NCBI GenBank assembly: GCA_028829895.1
Contig: CM054182.1
Span: 56,652,879-56,716,878, forward strand
Length of the DNA stretch: 64,000 bases
Direction of reading: 5' to 3'
Origin: Sinotaia quadrata
Taxonomy: Eukaryota > Mollusca > Gastropoda > Architaenioglossa > Viviparidae
The notes beneath the pieces were generated by a model that did no database searches, was not told the DNA's origin, and saw only the letters and a program-made list of their open reading frames with translations. Position numbers and translations under genes: made by a program. Positions 53,501 to 64,000 of this stretch are shown here, in pieces; the first letter of the stretch is position 1; each line of letters opens with the position of its first letter.

Positions 53501-56500
53501 GACACTTTACTCAGCTAGGATTGATTTTGCACTATGCATCGGGCAGGATATGCTGAATAAGATATAGTTTGACAGTGCTAATTATAAAACTAAATTTTAT
53601 AATCATGAGTAGGTGCTTATTTGATGTTACTGTAAGTCTCTCTAATTATTGGTAATATGCACATAACTGATTTATGCAATTAGGCTAAAGGCTCTACTTG
53701 ACAAAATAAGAGTAGACAGACAAAGAAATGTGTTTGTAAAATTCTTAGATTATTTGTTTTGTGTTCAGAGCTGTATTAACAAAGTTGGTATTTAAGTTAT
53801 TTGTATGTAATTTGTGTAGCATAACCTTGACTGAATCATTTCTGAAAGTAATGTTTGAATTTGTACAGGTATATGCAGTGGAAGCAAGTGATATGGCCTT
53901 GTACACATCCAAAATCATGCTCAGTAATGGACTTTCAGATATTGTCACTGTACTACACAATTATGTGGAAGAAATTCAGCTGGACAGAACTGTTGACTTG
54001 ATTGTTTCTGAATGGATGGGAACTCTTTTACTGGTTTGTAGAGTTTAGTTAGTTTTTGTTAATTTATTGCACATGTTTTTGTTAATTTTATCTTGTTATT
54101 TATTGCACTTGAAAAATTATTTTTTCAAAGATGAGTAATTCAGGCACGTGTTTGTCATATTCAGTCTCCTGTCACAGTCATCAGGCATATCCACTACATC
54201 CATAGACTTGTCAAAGCTTCCTTGCTTTCCTAGCTATCATATGAAGAAGTTGTTAGAATTTTTTTTAAATTTGAGAATATTTTATCCTTTGTTTGAAATG
54301 TCAAGATAAAATATTGTGAGAAATTTCATTGATATGCTCATAATTTCTTGATCAGTAGGTTTAAAGATTAATACAGTAACGGATCTCTTATCCATTAAGT
54401 AGGGACCTGAGTCATTCCAGATATCTGGGCCTTGATCTATCATATACCTAATACATATTCTATATCATCTTGACTGAAAACTTCTGCTGAGCTTCGGTGG
54501 TGGGCCCTGTCGATTACATTCTGAAAATAAAACAGTAGACTCTGCTCGTGCATTGCACAATCTGCACAATCCATTGTTCCGCCTCTGACATCTAGCATGT
54601 TCACATTTTATTTTGTGTGATTATTAGTCTGTTATATTCAAATGAACTAATCCTTCCACATCTGAGTTTATGGATAAATTTAGCTTAAAATTAATTTTCA
54701 TTCAACAGTTGTTTTTTTTAATGTGACAAAGGATCCTGAAAAATTATTATTCATATGTTTTTAACACATCTATGAAATTTTAATTTAGTGACCAATGATA
54801 TGATCCTAGAAATATTTCTCATCTTGATTCCAAGATACTAAAGGGTGCCTTTACAAATGTTGTACAGGGAAATGAGAGAATTGTTGCCATGGATGATTCT
54901 GTTATTTGCTAGTTTTAAGAATCAGTAGGAAAAAAAATTATTGTTTGCTAGAAGTTAGTGTTTAATTACATTTTATTCAGAGTTTGCATACAGTGTTGAA
55001 GTTTTCACTCTGCTTTTCCTAAAACCTAATAAATCATGTAATGCATATCAGATGGTTTGTTTTACTGACTTTTCCCCATCCTTCTATAGTTCTAAAAGAA
55101 TTGAGTGGTAGTGTTAGTAAACTGCTGCTGTACTTTCCTTATTCCTGACTTGATTATTCTGGGTGTCTGGATTGTGGATGAGAGATCCGTAACTGATTAA
55201 TCTCTTTTTACCTAGTACATCCGAGCATTTTTTTCTCTCAAATCTGCAGTTTGAGATGATGATTGAATCTGTTCTTATTGCCCGCAACAAGTTTCTTAAG
55301 CCAGATGGAAAACTTTGGCCATCCTCAGCCAGCTTGTTTTTGGTACCAGTCTCAGCAGAAACTCAGCACCGAGACCTTGTAGATTTTTGGTCAGAACAGT
55401 ATGGATTTGATTTTTCTTGCTTAAAGTAAGTAAGATTATGTTTACAGTGGGATAATTTCAGTAATCAAAATATGTGTATTTTTCCAATTCAGCAATAATA
55501 AATTATATAAAAGGTGTTTTATTGGTCCCATGCAAGTTTGGAATTCTGGAAAAGGTCTGGAATTTTGATTTTAGCCTTTTCCAGGCCTGGAAAATCATTA
55601 AAATAATCTGGAAAAAGTCTTATATTTGAGTTTTTTACCATTTTAATTTTTGGGTCATCCACAAACTGAAAATCGGAAAAGATTTTAACATTTTTTGCTC
55701 ATCCACAAACTAAAAATCGGAAACTAGAACAATGGACTTGCCTTTTTACATTTGGAGTAATTGCCCTTTCTGGATAATGTATGCATTCCGTTTGGATTAA
55801 TTGCCCTTTCCAGATAATGTATGCATTACTGAGAAAACGCTGAGAGTGTAGCCATTGTGACTTTCCAATTTCTACTGAACTGACTAGAGATGTCAGATTA
55901 CATGAAATATTTTCATTAAAAAACCGTTAGAGATATTGATCTTAAACTAATTGCAATCGATAGAAAAAGTTGCCAAGCACCAATGTTCAAAATATGATGA
56001 ATATATCTCAGCAACTTTGGACTTGATTTGGTTATGAAGTAATGTGATCCTTACATCTTTATTTGATTATCCCCAATATTTAAAAATCTATTTCTTCAAA
56101 AATAACAGTTTGGGGCAATCTTTTTCATTGTCTTTCAATTAATTTTTGTTTCATTTCGATATTCCCATATTTCATATTTTAAGAAATACATCGATTTTGA
56201 TTTTTTGTTTAAATTGAGTCAACTTCATAACTCACAAATATGACCTCTGGTTTTTCACAATAAACTATCTCTTTTTGATACTGCTTGTCATATATACACC
56301 AAACATTGCAGGAAGCAAAAAGAATCTATCCTAAATCAGAAACAAACAAAAAAATTCAAATATCTTACAGTACTTCCAGATATATTCGCATTCCCCACCT
56401 CTACCCCCAAAATCAGGTTGGCGCAAATTCATATTGGAACCATTTGTCTGATTCTAACCAAATTTGGATATTTACAAGTCTGAATTCACAATTTTCTATT

Positions 56501-58665
56501 AATAGCTTACAGAGATAATTAGCTTCACTAGCACTAAAAATGGCACATTTATCATTAGTGAGATGGTGAAGATAACTAACATTTTCAAAAGCCAGCGTTA
56601 GTCATAGGGATCGAGATAACCGATGTTAAGTGGAGATTTTGGCCCTCTTTTGTGTTCCAGATATTAGGGTTCGGTGACATAAAAGAATCAACATAACCGA
56701 TGAGAAAATGTTAAAACAAAGAGAATTTGGCAGTTCCACTTCAAAAACGTCGACATAATAGGGTTGGCAAGTTAACCAAGGTCAAGAATAGTGGGTTCAA
56801 TCTGTATAATTTTTCATCAGTATTTAGTGCATTGCTAATCATTGTTCACAGTGTAGGTCTGGAATTTTAAAAATTTCACAGTATTTAAGATTAGCAATGA
56901 AGTTCTGAATTTTATTCTTTTTCACATTCATTAGTGCCATGAAACAAATAATTATTTGTTGTATACTTTCTGTAAAGTCCCTAGTCACTTCTACCAAAAT
57001 GGTGTCTGAAAGCCTAGTAAATAAGAACAATGTTTAGGGTTGTGTTGAAATTAATCTAAATAAATTTTATGTTGCTATGAATTTAATAAATAAATATATC
57101 TAAATATATTTCAGATAACAGATTTTAAGATTTTGATTGAGAACAAATGTCAAAATTTCTTAAACATTGTCTAAAATGAACATAACCAACAGAAATAATA
57201 AAATTGTATGATCATATTCAATGGTGATTAGGCTAGTATATGTATACTGAATGGCGTTTTCAAAGGGAGATAACTATGAAAATTATTTTCGTTTTCTGTT
57301 TTTATTTTGCATATACTTTTCAGCAGATATTAATACCGGTATAATAAGTAGTGGCATCATTTCTTTCCTAAGAATAAAAATGGCATTAACAAATATTTTA
57401 AAAGCTAAGGCAATCAAGGAACTAATTGCTGTATATAGTACTTTCAAACACTTGATGCAAATTATATAGAATTCTCAGATACACAGGATATGTGATTGGC
57501 AAGCATTACCAGGTTCCTGCTAGAAAACATCTTTAGCTTTATTATTATAATGAAAACTTGTACAGATAACATTGAACTCGTTGAAGTTCTTAAAACCTAG
57601 GTGTCATATGAATAATATAACCATTGATGATATATAATGGCTTATTTTCAGAAAATGAAATTAGATCAAGAATAATAACTTTTCTCATAAATTTCCATTT
57701 AGTAGAGAAAAGCTTTAAAATCAGTGTTTAGTCCCATTTTAATGAACCATTTAGAAAAGCTTTAAAATCAGTGTTTAGTCCCATTTTAATGAACCATTTA
57801 GTAGAGAAAAGCTTTAAAATCAGTGTTTAGTCCCATTTTAATGAACCATTTAGTACAGAAGAGCTTTAAAAATCAGTGTTTAGTCCCATTTTAATGAACC
57901 ATTTAGTAAAGAAGAGCTTTAAAATCAGTGTTTAGTCCCATTTTAATGAACCATTTAGATTGCTCTTCATATGTGACATTTACTTACTAGAAATGATTGC
58001 ATATTCATAACTAATTTTACAGCCATTTTATTTATTTTTTAAAATTTATAATAACAAAATCTAATGCATTTTTAAAGTTCAAAAGAGACTGTTTTTATTT
58101 GGTTGTTGTTTGGTTAGTCAGTTTTTTTTTTGTGGGGGGGGAGGGTGATGGTGGTGGTGTTACATTAACTGACATTATTACTTATACTGTTAGTGAAGAG
58201 TTTTCAATTAAATTTACTGATACAGGCAAACAAACAATTTAGGAATGATCTGCTTATTTTCTAAAAAATACCATTCAGCATCATTTCTGAAAGACAAATT
58301 ACGACTCTACTAAACGACGATTACCTTGCAGCTGAAATGAAGTTTTTTTTTTTAATTTTTAAATTCTAGTCTTTTTTTCCTTTCCTTTCTTATTTTAGAT
58401 CTCTTGCTATTCAGGAATGTTTCCAGAAACCAAATCATTGCTATGTACTAAAACGAGAAGATTGCCTTGCTGCTGAAATCAAGCTTATGCAGCTAGATCT
58501 TGCAACTTTAAGAATTGAAGACTTGGAGGAGATTTCTTGCTCGTTTCAATTTCAGATCATGAAATCAGGTGTGTTACATGGGTTTTGTACATGGTTTCAA
58601 GTTGATTTCAAAGGTCTTGCACCAGACATTCCAACATCATTTTTAAACACAGGGCCTGATCATGG
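41341..58665 (+). CDS. PRMT2: Protein arginine N-methyltransferase 2, seven exons, 3' end outside window
   Basis: The spliced reading is residues 1-373. An acidic N-terminus leads to an SH3 domain (about 43-98: AIYDY 47-51, WWW 77-79, GYVPASYF 87-94). A type I PRMT catalytic core follows: motif I ILDVGCGTG 148-156 binds AdoMet, YAVEAS 172-177 supplies the acidic ribose ligand, VDLIVSEWMG 212-221 is motif II, and the double-E loop glutamates are E218 and E227. The beta-barrel follows in exons 6-7. An SH3 fused to a PRMT core is diagnostic of PRMT2, a mainly nuclear arginine methyltransferase and transcriptional coregulator. Exons are 41341-41514, 46044-46217, 49935-50024, 50392-50463, 53869-54033, 55250-55425 and 58399-58665. 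All junctions keep frame with GT-AG introns. About 60 residues, including the THW loop, should lie beyond 64000. No lesion was seen. Confidence 0.95.
43269..44000 (+). repeat. Dispersed repeat family 2, copy B
   Basis: It starts TGTGGCAGAGTAAATTTGCC and keeps the order of landmarks seen in copy A: CTATCCCTATTT, TTATATAAATTGTTAAAT, GACCTTGGGCACTGCTTATG, CAATCCAAACCAGTTCCAAC and GGCGATCATTAGCTTATGGT. Similarity fades toward 44000. It lies in sense orientation relative to PRMT2. Confidence 0.7.
44173..44400 (+). repeat. Dispersed repeat family 3, copy 1
   Basis: It shares ACTAATTACAAGTGAT, an AATTTTAATTTAT-like stretch, ACTTGTTG and GTGGAAACTTCTTACTAAA with 46843-47110 in the same order and orientation. 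No coding content was seen. Confidence 0.5.
46044..46217 (+). CDS. PRMT2: PRMT2 coding exon 2
   Basis: It encodes residues 59-116, the rest of the SH3 domain (LSFRKGDVLKIL, WWW, GYVPASYF) and the linker ending FGSYGKL. The acceptor is TTGTCCAG and the donor CTG|GTTAGT; both ends are phase 0. Confidence 0.93.
46843..47110 (+). repeat. Dispersed repeat family 3, copy 2
   Basis: Similar in order and orientation to 44173-44400, sharing ACTAATTACAAGTGATGA and GGTGGAAAACTTCTTACTAA. The 131-codon open frame that covers it (46882-47277) has no recognised motif. Confidence 0.5.
47525..49884 (-). repeat. Dispersed repeat family 2, copy C, split by an LTR
   Basis: Read on the minus strand from 49884 it begins TGATGGAGGAAATTTGCC and CTATCCCTATTTTAAAATTT, as in copies A and B. 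It is interrupted at 49783 and resumes at 48002 with GACCTTAAGCACTCCTTATG. It then continues collinearly with copy A (AATGGTTATG, GGCCATTAGCTTTATG) to TTTCTGGTAC near 47531. The interruption is the solo LTR at 48003-49783. Confidence 0.75.
48003..49783 (-). mobile_element. Solo LTR of a second LTR family, nested in repeat copy C
   Basis: Termini form an inverted repeat: TGTCATGAG at one end and CCCGTGACA at the other. Flanks are GTCAG (47998-48002) and GTCTG (49784-49788), a 5-bp target duplication with one mismatch. Removing the element rejoins copy C of repeat family 2 at the expected place, which supports both boundaries. On the minus strand it has a TATA-like ACTATATAAGGGT and, nearer its 3' end, AATAAA-type signals, which sets the orientation. 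It lacks gag-pol. An internal duplication of about 63 bp lies at 48433-48555 (CTTCAAAATGTAAAACAAAA twice). Confidence 0.75.
49935..50024 (+). CDS. PRMT2: PRMT2 coding exon 3
   Basis: It encodes residues 117-146 (KLHQEMLSDRPRT to HLLKDK), the helical lead-in to the AdoMet domain. The acceptor is TTTTTAG and the donor AAG|GTAGGA, phase 0 at both ends. Confidence 0.93.
50392..50463 (+). CDS. PRMT2: PRMT2 coding exon 4
   Basis: It encodes residues 147-170 with the AdoMet-binding motif I, VILDVGCGTG. The acceptor is AATTCAG and the donor CAG|GTACCC, phase 0 at both ends. At 72 bp it is the smallest exon and is too short to stand out as an open frame. Confidence 0.95.
50464..53868 (+). other. PRMT2 intron 4
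   Basis: A 3.4 kb AT-rich intron containing the 99-bp duplication at 52582-52780 and no recognised exon. The preceding intron 3 (50025-50391) is only 367 bp. Confidence 0.8.
52582..52780. repeat. 99-bp exact or near-exact tandem duplication
   Basis: AAGAACACCCTATAGTTGAA occurs at 52592 and 52691, and the whole 99-bp unit including AGACTATAGTTTTAAATCTT is repeated without visible change. This indicates a very recent duplication or an assembly artefact. Confidence 0.9.
53869..54033 (+). CDS. PRMT2: PRMT2 coding exon 5
   Basis: It encodes residues 171-225, from VYAVEASDMA to VDLIVSEWMGTLLL, and carries the ribose-binding acidic residue (E175) and the first double-E loop glutamate (E218). The acceptor is TTTGTACAG and the donor CTG|GTTTGT, phase 0 at both ends. 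Confidence 0.95.
54034..55249 (+). other. PRMT2 intron 5
   Basis: A 1.2 kb AT-rich intron with no recognised repeat or gene. Confidence 0.8.
55250..55425 (+). CDS. PRMT2: PRMT2 coding exon 6
   Basis: It encodes residues 226-284 (FEMMIESVLIARNKFLKPDG to FDFSCLK), including the second double-E loop glutamate (E227). The last codon is split, with donor AA|GTAAGT and two bases carried over. Confidence 0.95.
55530..55630 (+). repeat. Dispersed TGGAAAA-type repeat, copy 1
   Basis: It contains TCTGGAAAAGGTCTGGAATTT and CTTTTCCAGGCCTGGAAAAT. A related copy in the same orientation lies at 63620-63728. The class of this repeat is not determined here. Confidence 0.55.
57701..57958. repeat. 52-bp minisatellite, five copies
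   Basis: The unit contains AGCTTTAAAATCAGTGTTTA and GTCCCATTTTAATGAACCAT. Four copies are full length, and one junction lacks GTAGA, so that copy is slightly shorter. Confidence 0.93.
58399..58665 (+). CDS. PRMT2: PRMT2 coding exon 7
   Basis: It encodes the split residue 284 and residues 285-373 (SLAIQECFQKPNHCYVLKRE to NTGPDHG), part of the PRMT beta-barrel. The acceptor is TTATTTTAG and the donor GG|GTAAGT, leaving two bases for the next exon, which is not in the window. Confidence 0.94.
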
Positions 58666-60648
58666 GTAAGTATGGTGTTTGTTTTTCACATAAATTCTTT
58701 TAAAATTTATTTTAATAAATTGTTTCTTTAGTTACTTAATTTTATGTCTAGTTCTAATAACTGTTGCTAATAATTGTATTATTTTAATTAAATGTGCATA
58801 TCTGTCAGCACATTATATGTGTTGCCATTATTATCTGCATTTTACCCTCATACAGCAGATGAGCACTGTTTAGGCATCCTGTGTTTACTAGCTGAAACCA
58901 AGGACTGACCTTCCCTCAAGAGTAGATAAATGATAAAGTGCCCACCTATCAACATTTATCATGAGTGAAGTGTCCTTATTATCTTTTTTTTACTTCATTA
59001 ATGGTAGGATGCAATATTATATTTTAACTAGGCAGCTTATTTCAAGTTTTCTTGAGGGTTTCAGTTTATTTCTATATCGTCTATTTGTTTGGGGTTCTTT
59101 TTTCTCCTGTCATACTTTTGACTCTGAAATAAGGTTTGTACTTACTTTTCAGTTAGATGACACCTGAGCTGTTTGCCTATTTTGAAACGATCATTACTGG
59201 CTGTTTATATGTACCTTATGGGTACTCAAAAGGATACTTTGACTTCCATAATTTATTCACATTGCAAGAGTGAATGTCAGTTAGGAAAAGTTAATATGGA
59301 AACACTAACTTCTTATATGTCCACCAATAGTAATAATGGGGCGGGGGGGGGATTGGAGTGACTGTCATTAAAATAACAGTCGTACATCCACCATAAGTTG
59401 TGCATGAGAAGTTATAGATGTCAACACCAACAGATAATGAATGCACCAGGTCTGGTGAGATTTTGTTTACACTTTGTGCTTGGGGTGAGATTGAGATATG
59501 AGAGCCATGGTCCTAAGACAGTGGAGGTTTATGTAGGCAGTTAATGTTTTGGTTGGCAGAGCTTGGGTATCATTCAGGTCATTGGATGAAAACACTTGTA
59601 TTAGGAAATGCAAGCTAAATCCTAAAGTCTAAAGTGTATTGCTTACACATAATGCTTTTGTATTTCCTCTCCTAGAGGAAGAACCAAGTGATTGTTTATA
59701 ATAGGCAGTTAGCTCCATACCTATTTTGACATGCACCCACATAATCATTAGAGGGGTCAGATGAGATCAGTACAAGAGAAATGACAGTGGTTGATGTTGT
59801 TGACACTTATCTGTATAGTGTTAATTCTGTGGAACAACATCCGACTTCCAAGTGCCCTCAAAAAGAGAGCCATCATTGATTTTTGAAGAAAATTTACAGC
59901 TCATCTTGCACAACTCAGTCCTATATTTATTAATTTTTATAGCATATAGTAAGAGGCAAAGCTCTCTTCATCACGACATGATAAATAATTAAAGTTCAGA
60001 GGAGCTCACTGACTATCCACTTTATCAAGTTACTTGCCAAACTTGTAATCATTACATTTCCCTTTTCAAGTGGGCTGAGAGGGAGGTTTTTACCCAGCCT
60101 CCAGGAATGCCATACAATCTCTGGTCCATCCAGGGTCTATCATTTCAACCTATGATGTACATTTCAGCATCATAGTGTTGACGACCTTGCCTTTTGTTGT
60201 ATGTCTTGATCTAATGTGGGCTGACTGTAGGACAGTCGCATGAGGAGATAGAAATGTCAGCAAAGTAAAATGTTATGCTATGTTTATAATTCATGACAGA
60301 GATTAAATGTACTAGACAGTCAGCCACTCTGATGGATGATGGAGATAAATATAAGCATCTGCGGTTTGTATGATAGAAAATTATGACAGATACAAGGTAT
60401 TTTGTCTGAGGCTCCCGCATGAGGAAGACTTGCAAAGCTTCCATCTATTTTCACACATTGTAGTTCTTTTTTCTTGGAACTTATGAACTTGGATAAAGAT
60501 GCAGCATTGTGTATTGGTTTGATCTTATAAATTATTTTTAGTCTATCACATGACATCAATACCATCACTAAGAGTAATGTCAGAGACATTGTACAGCTGA
60601 TGAAGTTTATTGATAAACTGACTTATTATTCTGCCATTGGAGTTGTGC

Positions 60649-60757
60649 AGAAAAGGGTCACAGTGTGGGAAAAGGCAGCTTCACTTCACTTATTCCTTCT
60701 GGCCAGGGTCACAGTGAAGAAAAGGGCAGCTTTATTTCATTTCTTCTGGCCAGTGTC
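60649..60757. repeat. Short tandem duplication in PRMT2 intron 7
   Basis: GAAAAGGGTCACAGTG...GGCAGCTT...CTTCTGGCCAG occurs twice in a row with small differences. Confidence 0.75.
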
Positions 60758-63619
60758 ATGGATAAATTGACTGCTGGTTTTATAGTAGATTGCAAGCCTT
60801 TGATGAAGATTGAGCACTGTACATGAAGACTGTCATTTGAAGAGAACATTGTAATGTAGATTGATTAGGCTTTTAATCACTATTAATTGATCATTCAAAT
60901 AGTACTTAAAAAGTTGGAAAAATCCATCTCCCCAAATACCCGAGTAAGAGTTTGGGTAGATTGATAGATGTGCACTTTATTATTGGCATGTTTAGACATT
61001 TCTTTTCTAACTTATTGACCACTTGCACTAATTATACACATTTTGGCTTTTTTAATTTTTATTATAACATTTAATTTTTTTTCATCTCATAAGCAGTGAG
61101 TTTCTAAGTTTGATGTTATGTTCATACTTGTATTTCATTATCTTATGAAAGAGTCCAGTTTGACTCTGGGAGACTAAAGTAAATTTTATATCACAGATTT
61201 TTATAAATTATAAAAGTGTCTGTGTCAGAAAAAGTTTAAATAGAATATATGAGTGCTTTCATCTGTGTGGAACTGTGTGTGTGTTGCGTGTGTGTACATT
61301 TAACTAAGGGAGAATTAGCACTTAGAGTAATAAGGAGGATATTAGGTGATATAAGTTAATTACATACTTACAAATAGTAGTCATTAAATTGATAAAGTTA
61401 ATCACACTTGTAGCTTGTGCAAAATTAGTTAATGAAATATCAGTAGATTAAAAAAAAATAACAGCATGTCATTATGTAATATGTATATATAAAACATATT
61501 AATTGTCTTTCTTCGAGTTTCTTGATGCTGACAATAAACAAATGCACTTCTGTTCTGATTGCTGCATGCACTTGCCTTGAGTTTTGCTACCTCTTCAACA
61601 ATTATATAAGCTTCTAGTTTATTTCTTTTCTTATTCGTAAAAATAGTCATGTTTCCATTACAATATAGCATTTATGAAAAGATCCATATAATTCTAATTT
61701 TAAAATCGTAGGTATTTATGAAGAAAACACTTATGCAATGGTAATTTTAAAATATTATTAGACTTTTATTGATATTGTGTTATGACAATTAAATGAGATA
61801 TCTTATTTTTGAGGAAATACATCTTGTATATTCTGTCATCATCTGAAACCATTGTAGATGTCACCAAAGGTTTTAATAACTGTGCTTGAATAATTGTTTT
61901 GCAAAAATTATTATATAGAAAAAGGTTGTATACTGCATATTTGAGAAGTTGTTACTTTATTTTCTTTAAGAAATGGTTTTACCATGACTACGACTACAAA
62001 CATATGCAGCTTAGTTCCACTTCCATCTTTATTCTCTGTTATCCTGCAACTTTACAAAGCAATTACTTTAGAGCAGCTCTAACTTGGCAAACCAAGATAA
62101 ATGTATATACAAACATTGCATCAAGTGAAGTGACCAACATAAATAAGGAAAATTAGCTTTAATTCATTGAACATACAGAATTTCACAGAGTAAGGGAGGT
62201 AATTAAACCATTCACTGCCTAGGAAATGTGTCAGGGGTCTATTAAGATTCTTTTCTTTGGGAACTTATTTTACCTTTATAAGTAGATTGATTGATATACC
62301 TTTTACCAATTTAATCATAATTTGTATGGCAGCATCTATGATTAGATTGTAGAAAAGTATTAGTACAGAGAATAGGAAAAAAGAAACTACTTCCACCATC
62401 ATCTTGTGCCTGGATCTGACCAGCGATAAGATAATTGACGTTTTACTATCTTTCTGTTGTTTGTGTAATGAAAATCAAAACAATGTCAACCATCTCAAAT
62501 GTCCAAATATTTTCTGTATATTAATTCAATAAGAGCAAATTAATTAACATGATTAATATGTAAGGTTATTTAATTTTTGCAGACTTGCAGTTGAATTTGG
62601 TGCATGCGAAGGTGTATTCTTTTTCACTTTTATTTCATCATGTAAGTTTTCTGCATCAATGCTTCTGTATTTACTTCAATTTTTCACACTTAAAATATTT
62701 GTCACTTCCACATTTTAGGCCAACACCTTAAAAATATCTTGAAAGTCATGTGGAATGCTTTATAGGTTTTCAATTTTTTCAGCAAGATTTTTTAAAAGTA
62801 CAGTAGTTATCTCCTATGAAGAGGAGTTTGCATAACATCATTTTGCATAATGATCTACTTTTAATAGTAACTGATAAATGCTTTACTAATTACCCATATA
62901 ATGACAAAATCCACATCTGGGATGGATCAGTCTTCATGTAGGGGTCCAATGCATTGATTACTAATCACTCTTGAAAACTGAATGTGATTTGTGACTTAGT
63001 CTTCATCCATGAAAATTTGCTGATGCCTATAATAAATGGAGGTTTGAACACTTGGAGGACCATGTAATACTTGCCATAATTATGATAGCTAATTTCTGAT
63101 GTAGTCATTGATTTCTATAGTTTCATTATGGATAATTGAATTAAACTATCAAGTGCAAATGTGAATATTTTGGTTATAGAGACTGAAAGCATAGATTCAA
63201 AAAGTGAGAGTTACTAAGATTGAATATGAAATAACAATAATTTCTTTGGGAAACATTTTAATAGAAATAGGAGTAGCTACAAAAATTCCTGCTTTTATCT
63301 TTCAGTACTTTTTTCCCTCTCATGCAAACAAGCTATTAATTAATTTCATATTATAAATAATGTAGTTTGCCTTTTAGTTTTGTTTAGCTTTTCAGATATT
63401 TTGGTCATTGATCATAGCTAGTATTGGAATTGCAATTTCTCGTCTGAGCATAGGCTTCATACATCAGCAGATTATTCTTTTTCCAAATCAGTGTTGAGTT
63501 GGAAAGAGTTTTAACTTGCATGTTTCTGTAGCACTTGGACAGAACACCACTCCACCCTTTTTGAAGTTTTCTTGTTTAGGTATATGGTCATTCTGAAAGG
63601 CCTTAGTAACAGGGTCCAT

Positions 63620-63728
63620 ACAGGGTCATGAAATCCTGGAAAAGTCAATGGATTTAGAAATGATTTTCCAGGCCCTGGGAAAATAATTGGAAAAAAGTGG
63701 CTTTGGGAAAGTCATGGAATTTAAAATG
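63620..63728 (+). repeat. Dispersed TGGAAAA-type repeat, copy 2
   Basis: It contains GAAATCCTGGAAAAGTCAAT, TTTTCCAGGCCCTGGGAAAA and AGTCATGGAATTT, resembling 55530-55630 in the same orientation. Confidence 0.55.
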
Positions 63729-64000
63729 ACAAGAAAACAAAGAGAGAGAGTCCGAAAGCACAGTTTGCATTGATTTTCAAAGTTGTACCTATCTTATCTT
63801 TTGACAGCTCTGTTTGGATGCCTTTTTTTTAAACACTTATTGCCTTGAGCTCTGATTGGTTAACCTCTAGCCTGGCAGGTTGCATAATTATGCAAAGTGT
63901 CATCCTGGCAAGTTGTTTTGCTGCTCATCAATAATTGAATAGGTGAGCTGACTAAAAAATGAAAAGCAGATGTAATTATAAATGGATTTTTAAAATTTAA

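Larger units (their letters stand above)
55426..58398 (+). other. PRMT2 intron 6
   Basis: A 3.0 kb intron with a TGGAAAA-rich dispersed repeat (55530-55630), a roughly 54-bp duplication (55738-55835, sharing TTGCCCTTTC and GATAATGTATGCATT) and the 52-bp minisatellite at 57701. No exon was recognised. Confidence 0.75.
58666..64000 (+). other. PRMT2 intron 7, running off the window
   Basis: More than 5.3 kb with no sequence matching the expected THW-loop exon. It contains a duplication of about 60 bp at 60649-60757 (GGGTCACAGTG and CTTCTGGCCAG twice) and a TGGAAAA-type repeat near 63620. Open frames at 58961-59361 and 61899-62156 have no motifs. Confidence 0.7.

Noticed and set aside
53761..54048. 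95-codon stand-alone gene
   Set aside because: It is PRMT2 exon 5 plus read-through into the flanking introns.

Overview
This window looks like nuclear DNA of an invertebrate animal. It is AT-rich, has spliced genes with multi-kilobase introns, carries many long GATA/GACA, GT and minisatellite arrays, and contains LTR-type repeats. A mollusc is my best guess, from the style of the simple repeats and the TRIM-like (B-box) gene relics, but the species cannot be fixed by reading alone. There are no operons, CRISPR arrays or bacterial features.

Right part (about 40.8-64 kb). The one confidently recognised protein gene is PRMT2 (SH3 domain plus type I protein arginine methyltransferase), plus strand. 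Seven coding exons run from 41341 to 58665 with consensus splice sites and consistent phases. They give residues 1-373; the C-terminal part, including the THW loop, lies beyond the window. A complete tRNA-Gly(UCC) gene lies about 450 bp upstream on the minus strand with its own T-run terminator. The introns hold repeats, including an older repeat split by a 1.78 kb solo LTR.

Left and middle part (1-39 kb). This is accessory sequence. Three related last exons, each encoding a roughly 85-100 residue C-terminal domain, sit at 14462-14752 (-), 23472-23774 (-) and 38542-38922 (+). Each follows a splice acceptor and starts in phase 0. The shared pattern is R-x-G-x-T-x-N-(2-3)x-RR-x3-Y, then a T/I-MY motif, a Glu and a terminal G-[YL]-x-Y-x-[IL] strand. 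It resembles the second half of a GIY-YIG nuclease with the GIY-like strand moved to the C-terminus. Upstream of the 38.5 kb copy is an exon with two B-box zinc fingers (34618-35004) that ends in phase 0 but carries one frameshift. A more decayed B-box/coiled-coil relic lies at 5585-7430. I infer an eroding local family of TRIM-like proteins, perhaps fused to this YIG-like domain; this is the most novel part of the window.

The remaining sequence is mostly repeats. There are solo LTRs at 8355-9765 (exact 5-bp target duplication AAAAT) and 15233-16988, two truncated relatives at 12577-14140, a second repeat family (11744, 43269 and 47525-49884), and many micro- and minisatellites. These arrays produce most of the long open frames in the region, and those frames are not genes.
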